The notes below the pieces were generated by a model. It did no database searches, had not been told where the DNA came from, and worked only from the letters and a program-made list of their open reading frames with translations. The translations under genes were made by a program, and so were the position numbers. DNA of 5,634 nucleotides from Gammaproteobacteria bacterium. Lineage in GTDB: Bacteria > Pseudomonadota > Gammaproteobacteria > Chromatiales > Chromatiaceae. Positions 1-5,634 of this stretch are shown piece after piece. Position 1 is the stretch's first letter. Each line of letters opens with the position of its first letter. Location of the stretch: assembly GCA_029287695.1 (NCBI GenBank), contig JARFQQ010000088.1, positions 1-5,634 on the forward strand, read 5' to 3'.

Positions 1-480
1 CTCGACGACAACCCGGCTCTCGAAGTGATGATGCATGATCGTGGTATTGAAGCATTCGAAGCGCTGCAACATCAGGCAGTCAATATCTTCGCCGGTCTTT
101 GCATCGCCGGTAGCGACAAGAGCGATTACCGCGTCCGCAAACTGGTCGGCGTCGACAGGGACAACACGCTATTCCCCATCAACGACTACCTCACGGAAGG
201 CGAGGAGCTGCTCTTCTGCACCCGCAGCGAGGAATCAGCCGAGCAGGACATGCGCCTGATGCTCGAGAGACTGGGCAGTCGTCTGGGGGGAACACCGAAG
301 GGCGGTGTCTATGTGTCCTGCCTTGGCCGCGGACGTGAACAGTTTCCCGGCGAATCGCGCGAGGTCAGAATGATCCATCAGGCCCTCGGAGACTTCCCGC
401 TAACCGGCTTTTTCGCCAACGGCGAGATACACCATGACACCCTTTATGGCTATACAGGCGTACTCACACTTTTTACCTGA
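1..480 (+). CDS. FIST-domain protein, C-terminal part (5' end outside window)
   Basis: The frame is open from the first base and ends at TGA 478-480, giving 159 visible residues that belong to a longer protein. The C-terminal segment FFANGEIHHDTLYGYTGVL closely resembles the end of FIST_C domains, where a phenylalanine-asparagine-GEI stretch is followed by a glycine-tyrosine-threonine-G tail. Upstream, YVSCLGRGREQF (residues about 101-112) fits the conserved core strand of that domain. FIST proteins are thought to be intracellular sensory proteins that bind small ligands, possibly amino acids, and often sit near signalling genes; no signalling partner is visible here. No membrane segment or secretion signal appears in the visible part, consistent with a cytosolic protein. 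The next gene is convergent, so this gene ends its transcription unit. The family call rests on recalled motif resemblance; the ligand and the exact function are unknown. Confidence 0.8.
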   Translation, partial: LDDNPALEVMMHDRGIEAFEALQHQAVNIFAGLCIAGSDKSDYRVRKLVGVDRDNTLFPINDYLTEGEELLFCTRSEESAEQDMRLMLERLGSRLGGTPKGGVYVSCLGRGREQFPGESREVRMIHQALGDFPLTGFFANGEIHHDTLYGYTGVLTLFT

Positions 481-514
481 TTGCCGTGATGAGCATGCCT
501 TCGCAACGGCAATC
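479..514. other. Hairpin-forming inverted repeat overlapping the FIST stop codon
   Basis: GATTGCCGT at 479-487 is the exact reverse complement of ACGGCAATC at 506-514, which gives a 9-bp stem around an 18-base loop. The left arm includes the last two bases of the FIST stop codon. The hairpin could mark or protect a transcript 3' end between convergent genes. Neither strand has a U-tract directly after the stem, so it does not qualify as a canonical intrinsic terminator. Confidence 0.5.
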
Positions 515-566
515 CTGAATCACTGGCTGAAGAGTCACTGCGCATAATCGATGCGCATGCACGCCC

Positions 567-590
567 TTGCCGGCCCCGGCAAATATGCCG
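567..590. other. GC-rich hairpins just past the permease stop codon
   Basis: TTGCCG (567-572) pairs with CGGCAA (577-582) around a four-base loop. A competing stem pairs CGGCA (577-581) with TGCCG (586-590) around AATA. Both lie 5-28 bases beyond the stop codon of the permease on the - strand, where a 3'-end structure is expected. No T-tract follows on either strand, so termination would have to be Rho-dependent or the hairpin may only stabilise the RNA end. Confidence 0.4.
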
Positions 591-594
591 CAGG

Positions 595-1485
595 TCAGCG
601 CTCTTCGACCATGGCCCTGCGCAACAGCTGGTCGCCGTAGACATAACTCACCAGCGCCGCAAGGATCACCCCGGCGCCGGCCCACTCGTAAAGGCCGATA
701 CTCTCTGCATTGAAAAGATGACCGATCATCAGGGCGATGACAGGCGTCACGAGCGTGATCAGGGCGACCCGGTTTGCCGGCCACTGATGGATCAGCGAAA
801 AGTAGAGCATGAAACCGATCACCGATCCGAAAATACCAAGGTAGAGAATCGACCAGACAACTTTTGGCTCCAACTTCCCGGGTAGTCCCCCGTCCAGAAA
901 CCACCAGCCCAGGAGAAAGAGCGGCAGCGAAACGAGCAGGCCGCCCGTCGTTGTCTCGAAACCACTGACACCGGCGTTGATACGCTTGATCAGGACAGCA
1001 CTGAAAGACTGCAGTGCGAGGGCGGCGGCAATCGCAATGATGCCGTAGAGGTACTCCTGCCGGTAACCAAGGCCCTCCCGGAAGATCAGCATCAGACCGA
1101 TGATCCCGAGCACCATGCCAAGAATCCGGAATGGTGTGAAGACCTGTTCTTGCAGTAGCCATGTCGCCCAGACACCGGTCACAACCGGCGTCAGCCCGAA
1201 GATCACCGACAGCAGGCCGGACGGGATATGCTGCGCGCCCCAGTAGGTACAGCTCATGGAACTCCAGATGCCGAGCCCCGCCACCAGGTAGGTCTGAAGA
1301 GCGCTGGTATCATGGCGAATCCTCGAACGCCGGGCCATGAGAATCAGCAGGCAGACGAGAACCCCGATTGCCATGCGCGCACCCACGGCAAAGAGGAAAC
1401 CCGCCCCCATACTGCTCCACTTGATGGCGAGCGGAGTCGTGGCCCAGATCAGGATGACGCCGGCGAATGCGGCAGCTGGAGGCAT
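595..1485 (-). CDS. EamA/DMT-superfamily permease
   Basis: This is a complete 296-residue inner-membrane protein with about ten hydrophobic segments, roughly at residues 4-22, 29-50, 63-82, 88-110, 118-136, 146-167, 178-197, 208-230, 236-257 and 264-284. They form two tandem EamA repeats (about 5-136 and 147-284). Each repeat has the family's proline-containing helix after a short loop: GLTPVVTGV near residue 100 and LVTPVIALMIG near 248. The length is typical of the ten-helix drug/metabolite transporters, which usually export amino acids or other small metabolites; the substrate cannot be read from sequence. The N-terminal AAFAGVILIWATTPLAIKWS is the usual opening of the first helix. ATG at 1485-1483 is the only ATG, GTG or TTG before an in-frame stop (1518-1516), and its ribosome site is weak (AAGG about 10 bases upstream). 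A much better ribosome site lies further upstream and faces an out-of-frame ATG. The gene is divergent from sucA. Confidence 0.9.
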   Translation of the reverse strand: MPPAAAFAGVILIWATTPLAIKWSSMGAGFLFAVGARMAIGVLVCLLILMARRSRIRHDTSALQTYLVAGLGIWSSMSCTYWGAQHIPSGLLSVIFGLTPVVTGVWATWLLQEQVFTPFRILGMVLGIIGLMLIFREGLGYRQEYLYGIIAIAAALALQSFSAVLIKRINAGVSGFETTTGGLLVSLPLFLLGWWFLDGGLPGKLEPKVVWSILYLGIFGSVIGFMLYFSLIHQWPANRVALITLVTPVIALMIGHLFNAESIGLYEWAGAGVILAALVSYVYGDQLLRRAMVEER

Positions 1486-1528
1486 TGGAGAGGCGCCTTG
1501 CTTGAAAAAGAGGGATCATAGCCGAAAG

Positions 1529-1536
1529 ACCTCCTT
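1529..1536 (-). promoter_or_regulatory. Perfect Shine-Dalgarno upstream of the permease
   Basis: On the - strand this reads AAGGAGGT, a full match to the anti-SD end of 16S rRNA. It sits nine bases before ATG 1519-1517, ideal spacing for initiation there, but 43 bases before the permease ATG at 1485. The frame from 1519 is +1 relative to the permease and runs 69 codons to a stop ending at 1310. The site may serve a short overlapping ORF, or it may be the true permease ribosome site separated from its gene by a one-base shift. See the findings. Confidence 0.6.
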
Positions 1537-1581
1537 CCGGTTCGTGAAGATTCTGTGCCCCCTGCAAAGCGAAGATGCATT

Positions 1582-1602
1582 CCCCCTTCCGGGGGCTTTT
1601 TT
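1582..1602 (+). terminator. Candidate intrinsic terminator, + strand
   Basis: CCCCC (1582-1586) and GGGGG (1591-1595) form a stem over the loop TTCC, followed by one C and six T residues (1597-1602), a compact terminator pattern reading rightward. The stem is short but all G-C. An upstream GCCCCC at 1557-1562 could pair with GGGGGC 1591-1596 instead, giving a longer-looped alternative with the same T-tract. No + strand gene ends nearby; the closest is the FIST gene, which ends about 1.1 kb upstream beyond the antisense permease. It may stop antisense read-through before the sucA promoter, or end a small RNA. On the - strand it lacks a downstream T-tract. Confidence 0.5.
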
Positions 1603-1715
1603 CACCACCTGGCAGCAGGCACAGGGTTTTTCCTGATACCCCGGGGATTCCCTCACACTTTCTCTGTCGCACTGGCAGTAGACCTGTTGCCCGGACAGGC
1701 ATTGTCTGTACCGAG

Positions 1716-1766
1716 AGATACATTCGGGTGAAAATAGTACAGATACATTATTGGACGATTGTACTA
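1716..1766. repeat. Direct and inverted repeats upstream of the sucA promoter
   Basis: AGATACATT occurs at 1716-1724 and again at 1741-1749, a 25-base period. Flanking the second copy, TAGTAC (1735-1740) and GTACTA (1761-1766) form a perfect 6-bp inverted repeat separated by 20 bases. These lie 15-65 bases upstream of the candidate -35 element and could be regulator-binding sites. I do not recognise the motif as belonging to a specific regulator, and short repeats in AT-rich DNA can arise by chance. Confidence 0.3.
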
Positions 1767-1780
1767 ATTACTCTTTTTTC

Positions 1781-1808
1781 TTTTCATTTCAGCAATCGGT
1801 GTTACACT
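1781..1808 (+). promoter_or_regulatory. Candidate sigma-70 promoter for sucAB
   Basis: TTTTCA (1781-1786, four of six to the -35 consensus) is separated by 16 bases from TACACT (1803-1808, four of six to the -10 consensus). The -10 is preceded by TG at 1800-1801, one base before the hexamer, as in an extended -10 promoter. Transcription would begin near 1815, leaving a leader of about 90 bases before the sucA start. The location in the most AT-rich part of the window supports it; the individual hexamers are only moderate. Confidence 0.35.
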
Positions 1809-1903
1809 TCGATGAAATAGCGCATCCAGGTGTACTGAAGTAAAGACAATTCTTCCTGAATTCCGTGTCGACTCCAGACCGGATTGGACAAGCGTCATAA
1901 AAA

Positions 1904-4762
1904 ATGAGTGCGATTCTTGAACTTCTGAAACAGACATCGGCCTTCTCAGGCGGAAACGCCGCCTTTATCGAAGCCTTGTACGAGGATTACCTGCGCGATC
2001 CGGGCAGTATCGATCCGGAGTGGCGCCGCCAGTTCGACCTGCTTGCGAAGGAAGCCGCCAACGAGCCCGTGGAGACGCCGCACTCCGAAGTCCGCGAACG
2101 TTTCATGGAGCTGGCACAATCCCCCCCTCGTCTTCGCGGTGAATGTGTCGATCCCGCTGCTGCCGAAAAACAGGCCGCTGTACTCCGCATGATCAACGCA
2201 TACCGGGTGCGCGGTCACCAGAACGCCGACCTGGATCCCCTGCAGCTGCGCACCAGGAAACCCCTCGACGAACTCTCACCCTCGTTTCACCATCTCACTG
2301 AAACCGACATGCAGAAGACCTTCCATACGGGGTCCCTGTATGCGCCGAAAGAGATGAAGCTGCATGACATCATCGACTTCGTGAAGGAGGTCTACACCTC
2401 TCACATCGGCTTTGAGTACATGCATATCACGGCCACGGAGGAGAAGCGCTGGCTGCAGCGTCGCATCGAGGGCTACCGGGCCAGGCCGGCCATCAACAAC
2501 AGGAAACGACTCTGGTTGCTGAAGATGCTGACTGCGGCAGAGGGCCTTGAGCGCTACCTCCATTCGCGCTATGTCGGCCAGAAACGCTTCTCCCTCGAGG
2601 GAGCTGAATCACTGATCCTGCTGATGGACGAACTGATCCAGCGCGGAGGCGTCACCGGTATCGAGGAGATGGTCATCGGCATGGCACATCGCGGCCGTCT
2701 CAACCTCCTGGTCAATATCCTTGGCAAGCCGCCCCAGGTACTGTTTGACGAGTTCGAAGGCAAGAAACAGGCCAGCGGCATCATGACAGCGGGCGACGTG
2801 AAGTACCACATGGGCTTTTCGTCGGACATCCCGACACGAGGCAAGACAGTCCATATCGCACTGGGCTTCAACCCGTCACACCTCGAGATCGTGAGCCCGG
2901 TCATCGAGGGCTCCGTGAGGGCGCGCCAGGTCCGCCGCAAGGATAAACTCGGCGAGAAGGTGATGCCTCTCCTCATTCACGGCGACGCCGCCTTCGCGGG
3001 ACAGGGCGTTGTCATGGAAACCTTGCAACTCTCCCAGGCGCGTGGTTTCTCGACGGGAGGCACCATTCATATCGTCGTCAACAACCAGATCGGATTCACC
3101 ACCAGCAACCCCCTCGACTCTCGCTCGACAAACTACTGTACCGATGTCGGCAAGATGGTCCAGTCACCGGTACTGCACGTCAACGGCGACGATCCCGAAG
3201 CCGTGCTGTTCGTGACGCGTCTCGCACTCGACTATCGCAACAGGTTTCACAAGGACGTCATCATCGACCTGGTCTGCTATCGCCGTCTCGGGCACAACGA
3301 GGCAGACGAACCCTCCGTAACCCAGCCGATGATGTATGAAAAGATCCGCAACCGTGAAACCACGCGTGCGCTCTACGGGACGCATCTCGTCAGTACCGGC
3401 GCCATCGGCGAGGATGATGTCAAGGCGATGCAAACCGACTACCGCGATGCGCTCGACCGCGGGGAGATCGTTTCACGCCCGATCGCGACTGACAGACCGC
3501 ATCACTACGCGGCCCACTGGTCGGCCTATATCAACCATGACTGGACAGACGAAGCAGACACCGGGGTACACATGGAACTGCTCGGGGAGCTCGGCATGCA
3601 CCAGCTCGAACTGCCGGATGGTTTCAAACCCCACCCGCGTATCAGCCGCACCCTGGAGGCACGCGGGCTCATGGCAACCGGCGAGCAGCCGTGTGACTGG
3701 GGTTTTGCGGAAAACCTCGCCTACGCCACGCTCCTGCACGAGGGTGGACACGTGCGCCTCTGTGGCCAGGACAGTGGCCGGGGCACCTTCTTTCACCGCC
3801 ACGCCGTACTGCATGACCAGACAAGCGGCGACGCATTCATTCCTCTGCGCCGCATCGCGGAAGAGGCGCGAACCAATTTTATCGTTATCGACTCGCTGCT
3901 CTCGGAAGAGGCGGTCCTCGGATTCGAATACGGCTATGCGGCTGCTGCTCCCGAAACCCTGACGATCTGGGAAGCGCAGTTCGGCGACTTTGCAAATGTG
4001 GCCCAGGTCGTTATCGACCAGTTCATCGCCTCAGGTGGCGCCAAGTGGGGCCTGAGTTGCAACCTGACACTGCTGCTGCCGCACGGCCAGGAAGGACAGG
4101 GTGCGGAGCACTCCTCGGCCCGCCTCGAGCGCTTCCTGCAACTCTGCGCCGAGAACAATATCCAGATCTGCGTGCCGACTACACCGGCACAGATCTTCCA
4201 CTTGCTGCGTCGCCAGCTCGTGAGGATGCTGCGCATCCCCTTGATCGTGATGTCGCCGAAAAGCCTGCTGCGCCACCCGCTGGCCACCTCGCACCTTGCC
4301 GAAATGGCCGACGGGACGCATTTCCTGCCTGTCATTGATGAAATCGATCCGCTCGACCCGGAAAAAGTGGAACGCGTCATCATCTGCAGCGGCAAGGTCT
4401 ATTACGAGCTACTCGAACATCGCAGAAATCTCGAGATGGATGATGTCGCGATCATTCGCATCGAAGAACTCTACCCTTTCCCGAAAAAGGCGTTCCGGGA
4501 CGCCATCGCTTCCTACAGGAATGCCCACACCTATATCTGGTGCCAGGAAGAGCCCCAGAACCAGGGGGCCTGGGACCAGATCAAGCATCGCCTCGTGCGC
4601 GGTCTCCGTGCTGAAGACCATCTCTACTATGTGGGCCGTGCCGCCTCGCCGGCCCCGGCTGTCGGCTATGCACCCATGCACCGCATGCAGCAAGAGACGC
4701 TCATCGACGATGCACTGCTTGGCAACATCAATAAAAAAATGAACCGGAGAATCATGCGATGA
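1904..4762 (+). CDS. sucA: 2-oxoglutarate dehydrogenase E1 component
   Basis: This is a thiamine-diphosphate-dependent cytosolic decarboxylase of the TCA cycle: it converts 2-oxoglutarate to CO2 and a succinyl group transferred to the lipoyl arm of E2. The 952 residues compare with 933 in E. coli SucA, so it is full length. The N-terminal EDYLRDPGSIDPEWRRQF (about 27-44) is the conserved E1 segment linked to complex assembly. HRGRLN (262-267) and KYHMGFSSD (300-308) carry active-site histidines; FNPSHLEIV (322-330) follows. The diphosphate/Mg motif is GDAAF (360-364) with NNQIGF (393-398), and RRLGHNEADEP spans 460-470. The transketolase-like pyrimidine domain shows GQDSGRGTFFHRHA (621-634) and SLLSEEAVLGFEYGY (664-678); WCQEEPQNQGAW (879-890) marks the C-terminal domain. 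ATG 1904 is fixed by an in-frame TAA at 1898-1900; its ribosome site is poor, with only GGA 15 bases upstream. No key residue appears missing. sucB follows with an overlapping start. Confidence 0.97.
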   Translation: MSAILELLKQTSAFSGGNAAFIEALYEDYLRDPGSIDPEWRRQFDLLAKEAANEPVETPHSEVRERFMELAQSPPRLRGECVDPAAAEKQAAVLRMINAYRVRGHQNADLDPLQLRTRKPLDELSPSFHHLTETDMQKTFHTGSLYAPKEMKLHDIIDFVKEVYTSHIGFEYMHITATEEKRWLQRRIEGYRARPAINNRKRLWLLKMLTAAEGLERYLHSRYVGQKRFSLEGAESLILLMDELIQRGGVTGIEEMVIGMAHRGRLNLLVNILGKPPQVLFDEFEGKKQASGIMTAGDVKYHMGFSSDIPTRGKTVHIALGFNPSHLEIVSPVIEGSVRARQVRRKDKLGEKVMPLLIHGDAAFAGQGVVMETLQLSQARGFSTGGTIHIVVNNQIGFTTSNPLDSRSTNYCTDVGKMVQSPVLHVNGDDPEAVLFVTRLALDYRNRFHKDVIIDLVCYRRLGHNEADEPSVTQPMMYEKIRNRETTRALYGTHLVSTGAIGEDDVKAMQTDYRDALDRGEIVSRPIATDRPHHYAAHWSAYINHDWTDEADTGVHMELLGELGMHQLELPDGFKPHPRISRTLEARGLMATGEQPCDWGFAENLAYATLLHEGGHVRLCGQDSGRGTFFHRHAVLHDQTSGDAFIPLRRIAEEARTNFIVIDSLLSEEAVLGFEYGYAAAAPETLTIWEAQFGDFANVAQVVIDQFIASGGAKWGLSCNLTLLLPHGQEGQGAEHSSARLERFLQLCAENNIQICVPTTPAQIFHLLRRQLVRMLRIPLIVMSPKSLLRHPLATSHLAEMADGTHFLPVIDEIDPLDPEKVERVIICSGKVYYELLEHRRNLEMDDVAIIRIEELYPFPKKAFRDAIASYRNAHTYIWCQEEPQNQGAWDQIKHRLVRGLRAEDHLYYVGRAASPAPAVGYAPMHRMQQETLIDDALLGNINKKMNRRIMR
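4746..4750 (+). promoter_or_regulatory. Ribosome binding site of sucB inside the end of sucA
   Basis: GGAGA lies within the last codons of sucA, eight bases before the overlapping ATG at 4759. It supports that ATG as the sucB start and means ribosomes finishing sucA are positioned to reinitiate. It is a noticeably better site than the one in front of sucA. Confidence 0.6.
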
Positions 4763-5634
4763 GTATCGACATCCGCGTCCCGGCGCTGCCAGAGTCAGTT
4801 GCAGACGCCACCGTTCTGAGCTGGCACAAACAGCCAGGCGACGCCGTTTCACGCGACGAGAACCTTGTGGATCTCGAGACCGACAAGGTGGTTCTCGAGG
4901 TCCCCGCACCCTCGGACGGCGTCCTCATGGAGGTCCAGTTCGAAGAGGGCGATACGGTCGAGGCAGACCAGATACTGGCGATAATCGATGAAAACGCGAC
5001 CGGGGCAGTTGCTGCTCCCGCTGCTGAAAAGCCCGCAGAGGCTCCGTCAGCAGAGAGCGAACCCGTCCCGGCTCCAGCTGCCGAGACCGAAACGGAAGAG
5101 AGTAGCGAACAACCCGTGCTGACACCATCCGTGCGGCGTCTCGTGAAGGAACTCAACATCGATGCCAGCAAGATCACCGGCACCGGCAAGAACGGCCGTA
5201 TCCTGAAGTCCGATGTCATGAAATTTCTCGACAAGCAGGACAAGAACGAGCACGAGCAGGAACTGGAAGCATTGCGCAGCTCAGCAAAACCCGCCACCGA
5301 ACTGCCGCAAGGCGCACGTCCCGAGGAGCGGGTGCCGATGACACGGCTCAGGGCGCGTATCGCTGAGCGCCTGCTGGAAGCCCAGCAAAATGCAGCCATC
5401 CTGACGACGTTCAACGAGGTCGACCTGCAAGCCGTCATGGAACTGCGCAACAGGTACAAGGAGACTTTCGAGAAGCAGCACGACACGCGCCTTGGTTTCA
5501 TGTCGTTTTTCATCAAGGCGGCCGTTGAGGCACTGAAGAAATTTCCCGAGGTCAATGCCTCGGTCGATGGTACGGAGATCATCTATCACGGCTACTACGA
5601 CATCGGCATTGCGGTTGGCTCGCCGCGCGGGCTG
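4759..5634 (+). CDS. sucB: Dihydrolipoyllysine succinyltransferase E2, 3' end outside window
   Basis: E2 is the core of the 2-oxoglutarate dehydrogenase complex; it moves the succinyl group from E1 via lipoyl-lysine to coenzyme A. The visible 292 codons show the family order. A single lipoyl domain covers about residues 2-76, with the lipoylation motif ETDKVVLEVPAP and target lysine 43. A flexible linker rich in Ala, Pro and Glu covers about 78-118. The peripheral-subunit-binding domain (about 121-157) contains TPSVRRLVKELNI and GTGKNGRILKSDV. A charged linker leads to the acyltransferase domain, which starts near 190 with RVPMTRLRARIAERL and continues through TTFNEVDL. The gene is cut before the C-terminal catalytic histidine motif; E. 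coli SucB is about 405 residues, so roughly 110 are missing. A lipoyl domain followed by this linker could also fit a pyruvate-type E2, but the direct coupling to sucA by ATGA (4759-4762) makes the succinyl-specific enzyme by far the better call. Confidence 0.95.
   Translation, partial: MSIDIRVPALPESVADATVLSWHKQPGDAVSRDENLVDLETDKVVLEVPAPSDGVLMEVQFEEGDTVEADQILAIIDENATGAVAAPAAEKPAEAPSAESEPVPAPAAETETEESSEQPVLTPSVRRLVKELNIDASKITGTGKNGRILKSDVMKFLDKQDKNEHEQELEALRSSAKPATELPQGARPEERVPMTRLRARIAERLLEAQQNAAILTTFNEVDLQAVMELRNRYKETFEKQHDTRLGFMSFFIKAAVEALKKFPEVNASVDGTEIIYHGYYDIGIAVGSPRGL

Larger units (their letters stand above)
1486..1903. other. Divergent intergenic region between the permease and sucA
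   Basis: These 418 bases contain no convincing protein gene. The permease-proximal part (about 1500-1700) is GC-rich and structured, with a - strand Shine-Dalgarno, a + strand terminator-like hairpin, an 8-bp palindrome CCCCGGGG at 1639-1646 and a small stem CCTGT/ACAGG at 1683-1699. The sucA-proximal part (about 1715-1820) is clearly richer in A and T than the rest of the window, has short repeats and a candidate promoter, and probably holds the control region of the sucAB operon. An open frame from 1575 to 1820 crosses the region but has no supporting features. Confidence 0.75.

Noticed and set aside
473..1162. - strand open frame of 229 codons overlapping the permease in another frame
   Set aside because: It has Arg-rich, non-hydrophobic composition and no motif, whereas the alternative frame has ten membrane helices and a DMT signature.
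1515..1520. TATGAT on the - strand as a -10 element for the permease
   Set aside because: It matches five of six consensus positions but has no -35 at proper spacing, and it overlaps the ATG that follows the perfect Shine-Dalgarno, which implies transcription starts further upstream.
1502..1530. TTGAAA at 1502-1507 as a -35 element for a + strand promoter
   Set aside because: No acceptable -10 hexamer appears 16-18 bases downstream, so it cannot be supported as the source of a transcript ending at the 1602 terminator.
1639..1646. CCCCGGGG palindrome
   Set aside because: It is too short and too simple to assign a role; eight-base GC palindromes are common in GC-rich DNA.
1575..1820. Open + strand frame of 81 codons with a hydrophobic stretch near its end
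   Set aside because: The terminator-like hairpin lies within its first codons, there is no good ribosome site, its composition changes abruptly mid-frame, and its 3' half overlaps the candidate sucA promoter. The hydrophobic run is explained by T-rich promoter DNA.
4752..5582. Serine-rich - strand open frame of 276 codons opposite sucB
   Set aside because: It is a shadow of sucB: low-complexity Ser/Arg/Ala composition, no family motif, and it lies opposite a clearly conserved coding sequence.

Overview
This window is chromosomal DNA from a bacterium, most likely a proteobacterium and plausibly a gammaproteobacterium. The evidence is a classic sucA-type (not branched-chain or pyruvate-type) E1 followed directly by its E2, fairly GC-rich coding sequence, and SD-style translation signals. 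I cannot name a genus from the sequence alone.

Layout: (1) Positions 1-480, + strand, hold the C-terminal end of a FIST-domain protein whose start lies off the window. (2) Positions 481-594 form a short convergent gap with two hairpin-forming inverted repeats, one of which overlaps the FIST stop codon. (3) Positions 595-1485, - strand, hold a complete drug/metabolite-superfamily (EamA) permease. (4) Positions 1486-1903 are a 418-base divergent intergenic region. It carries a perfect Shine-Dalgarno sequence on the - strand followed by an ATG that is out of frame with the permease, a + strand terminator-like hairpin with a T6 tract, and an AT-rich segment with repeats and a candidate extended -10 promoter for the downstream operon. 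(5) Positions 1904-4762, + strand, hold a complete 2-oxoglutarate dehydrogenase E1 (sucA). (6) From 4759 to the right edge, + strand, lies the first 292 codons of the dihydrolipoyl succinyltransferase E2 (sucB), overlapping sucA by ATGA.

The two right-hand genes encode consecutive components of the 2-oxoglutarate dehydrogenase complex of the TCA cycle. E1 decarboxylates 2-oxoglutarate on thiamine diphosphate and passes the succinyl group to the lipoyl-lysine of E2, which makes succinyl-CoA. The ATGA overlap suggests translational coupling. The FIST protein and the permease have no evident functional link to this complex. The permease is divergent from sucAB and convergent with the FIST gene.

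I see no mobile element, CRISPR array, tRNA, rRNA or novel multi-gene system. The parts that deserve a second look are all in non-coding DNA: the start region of the permease, the + strand terminator in the divergent region, and the repeat cluster upstream of sucA.
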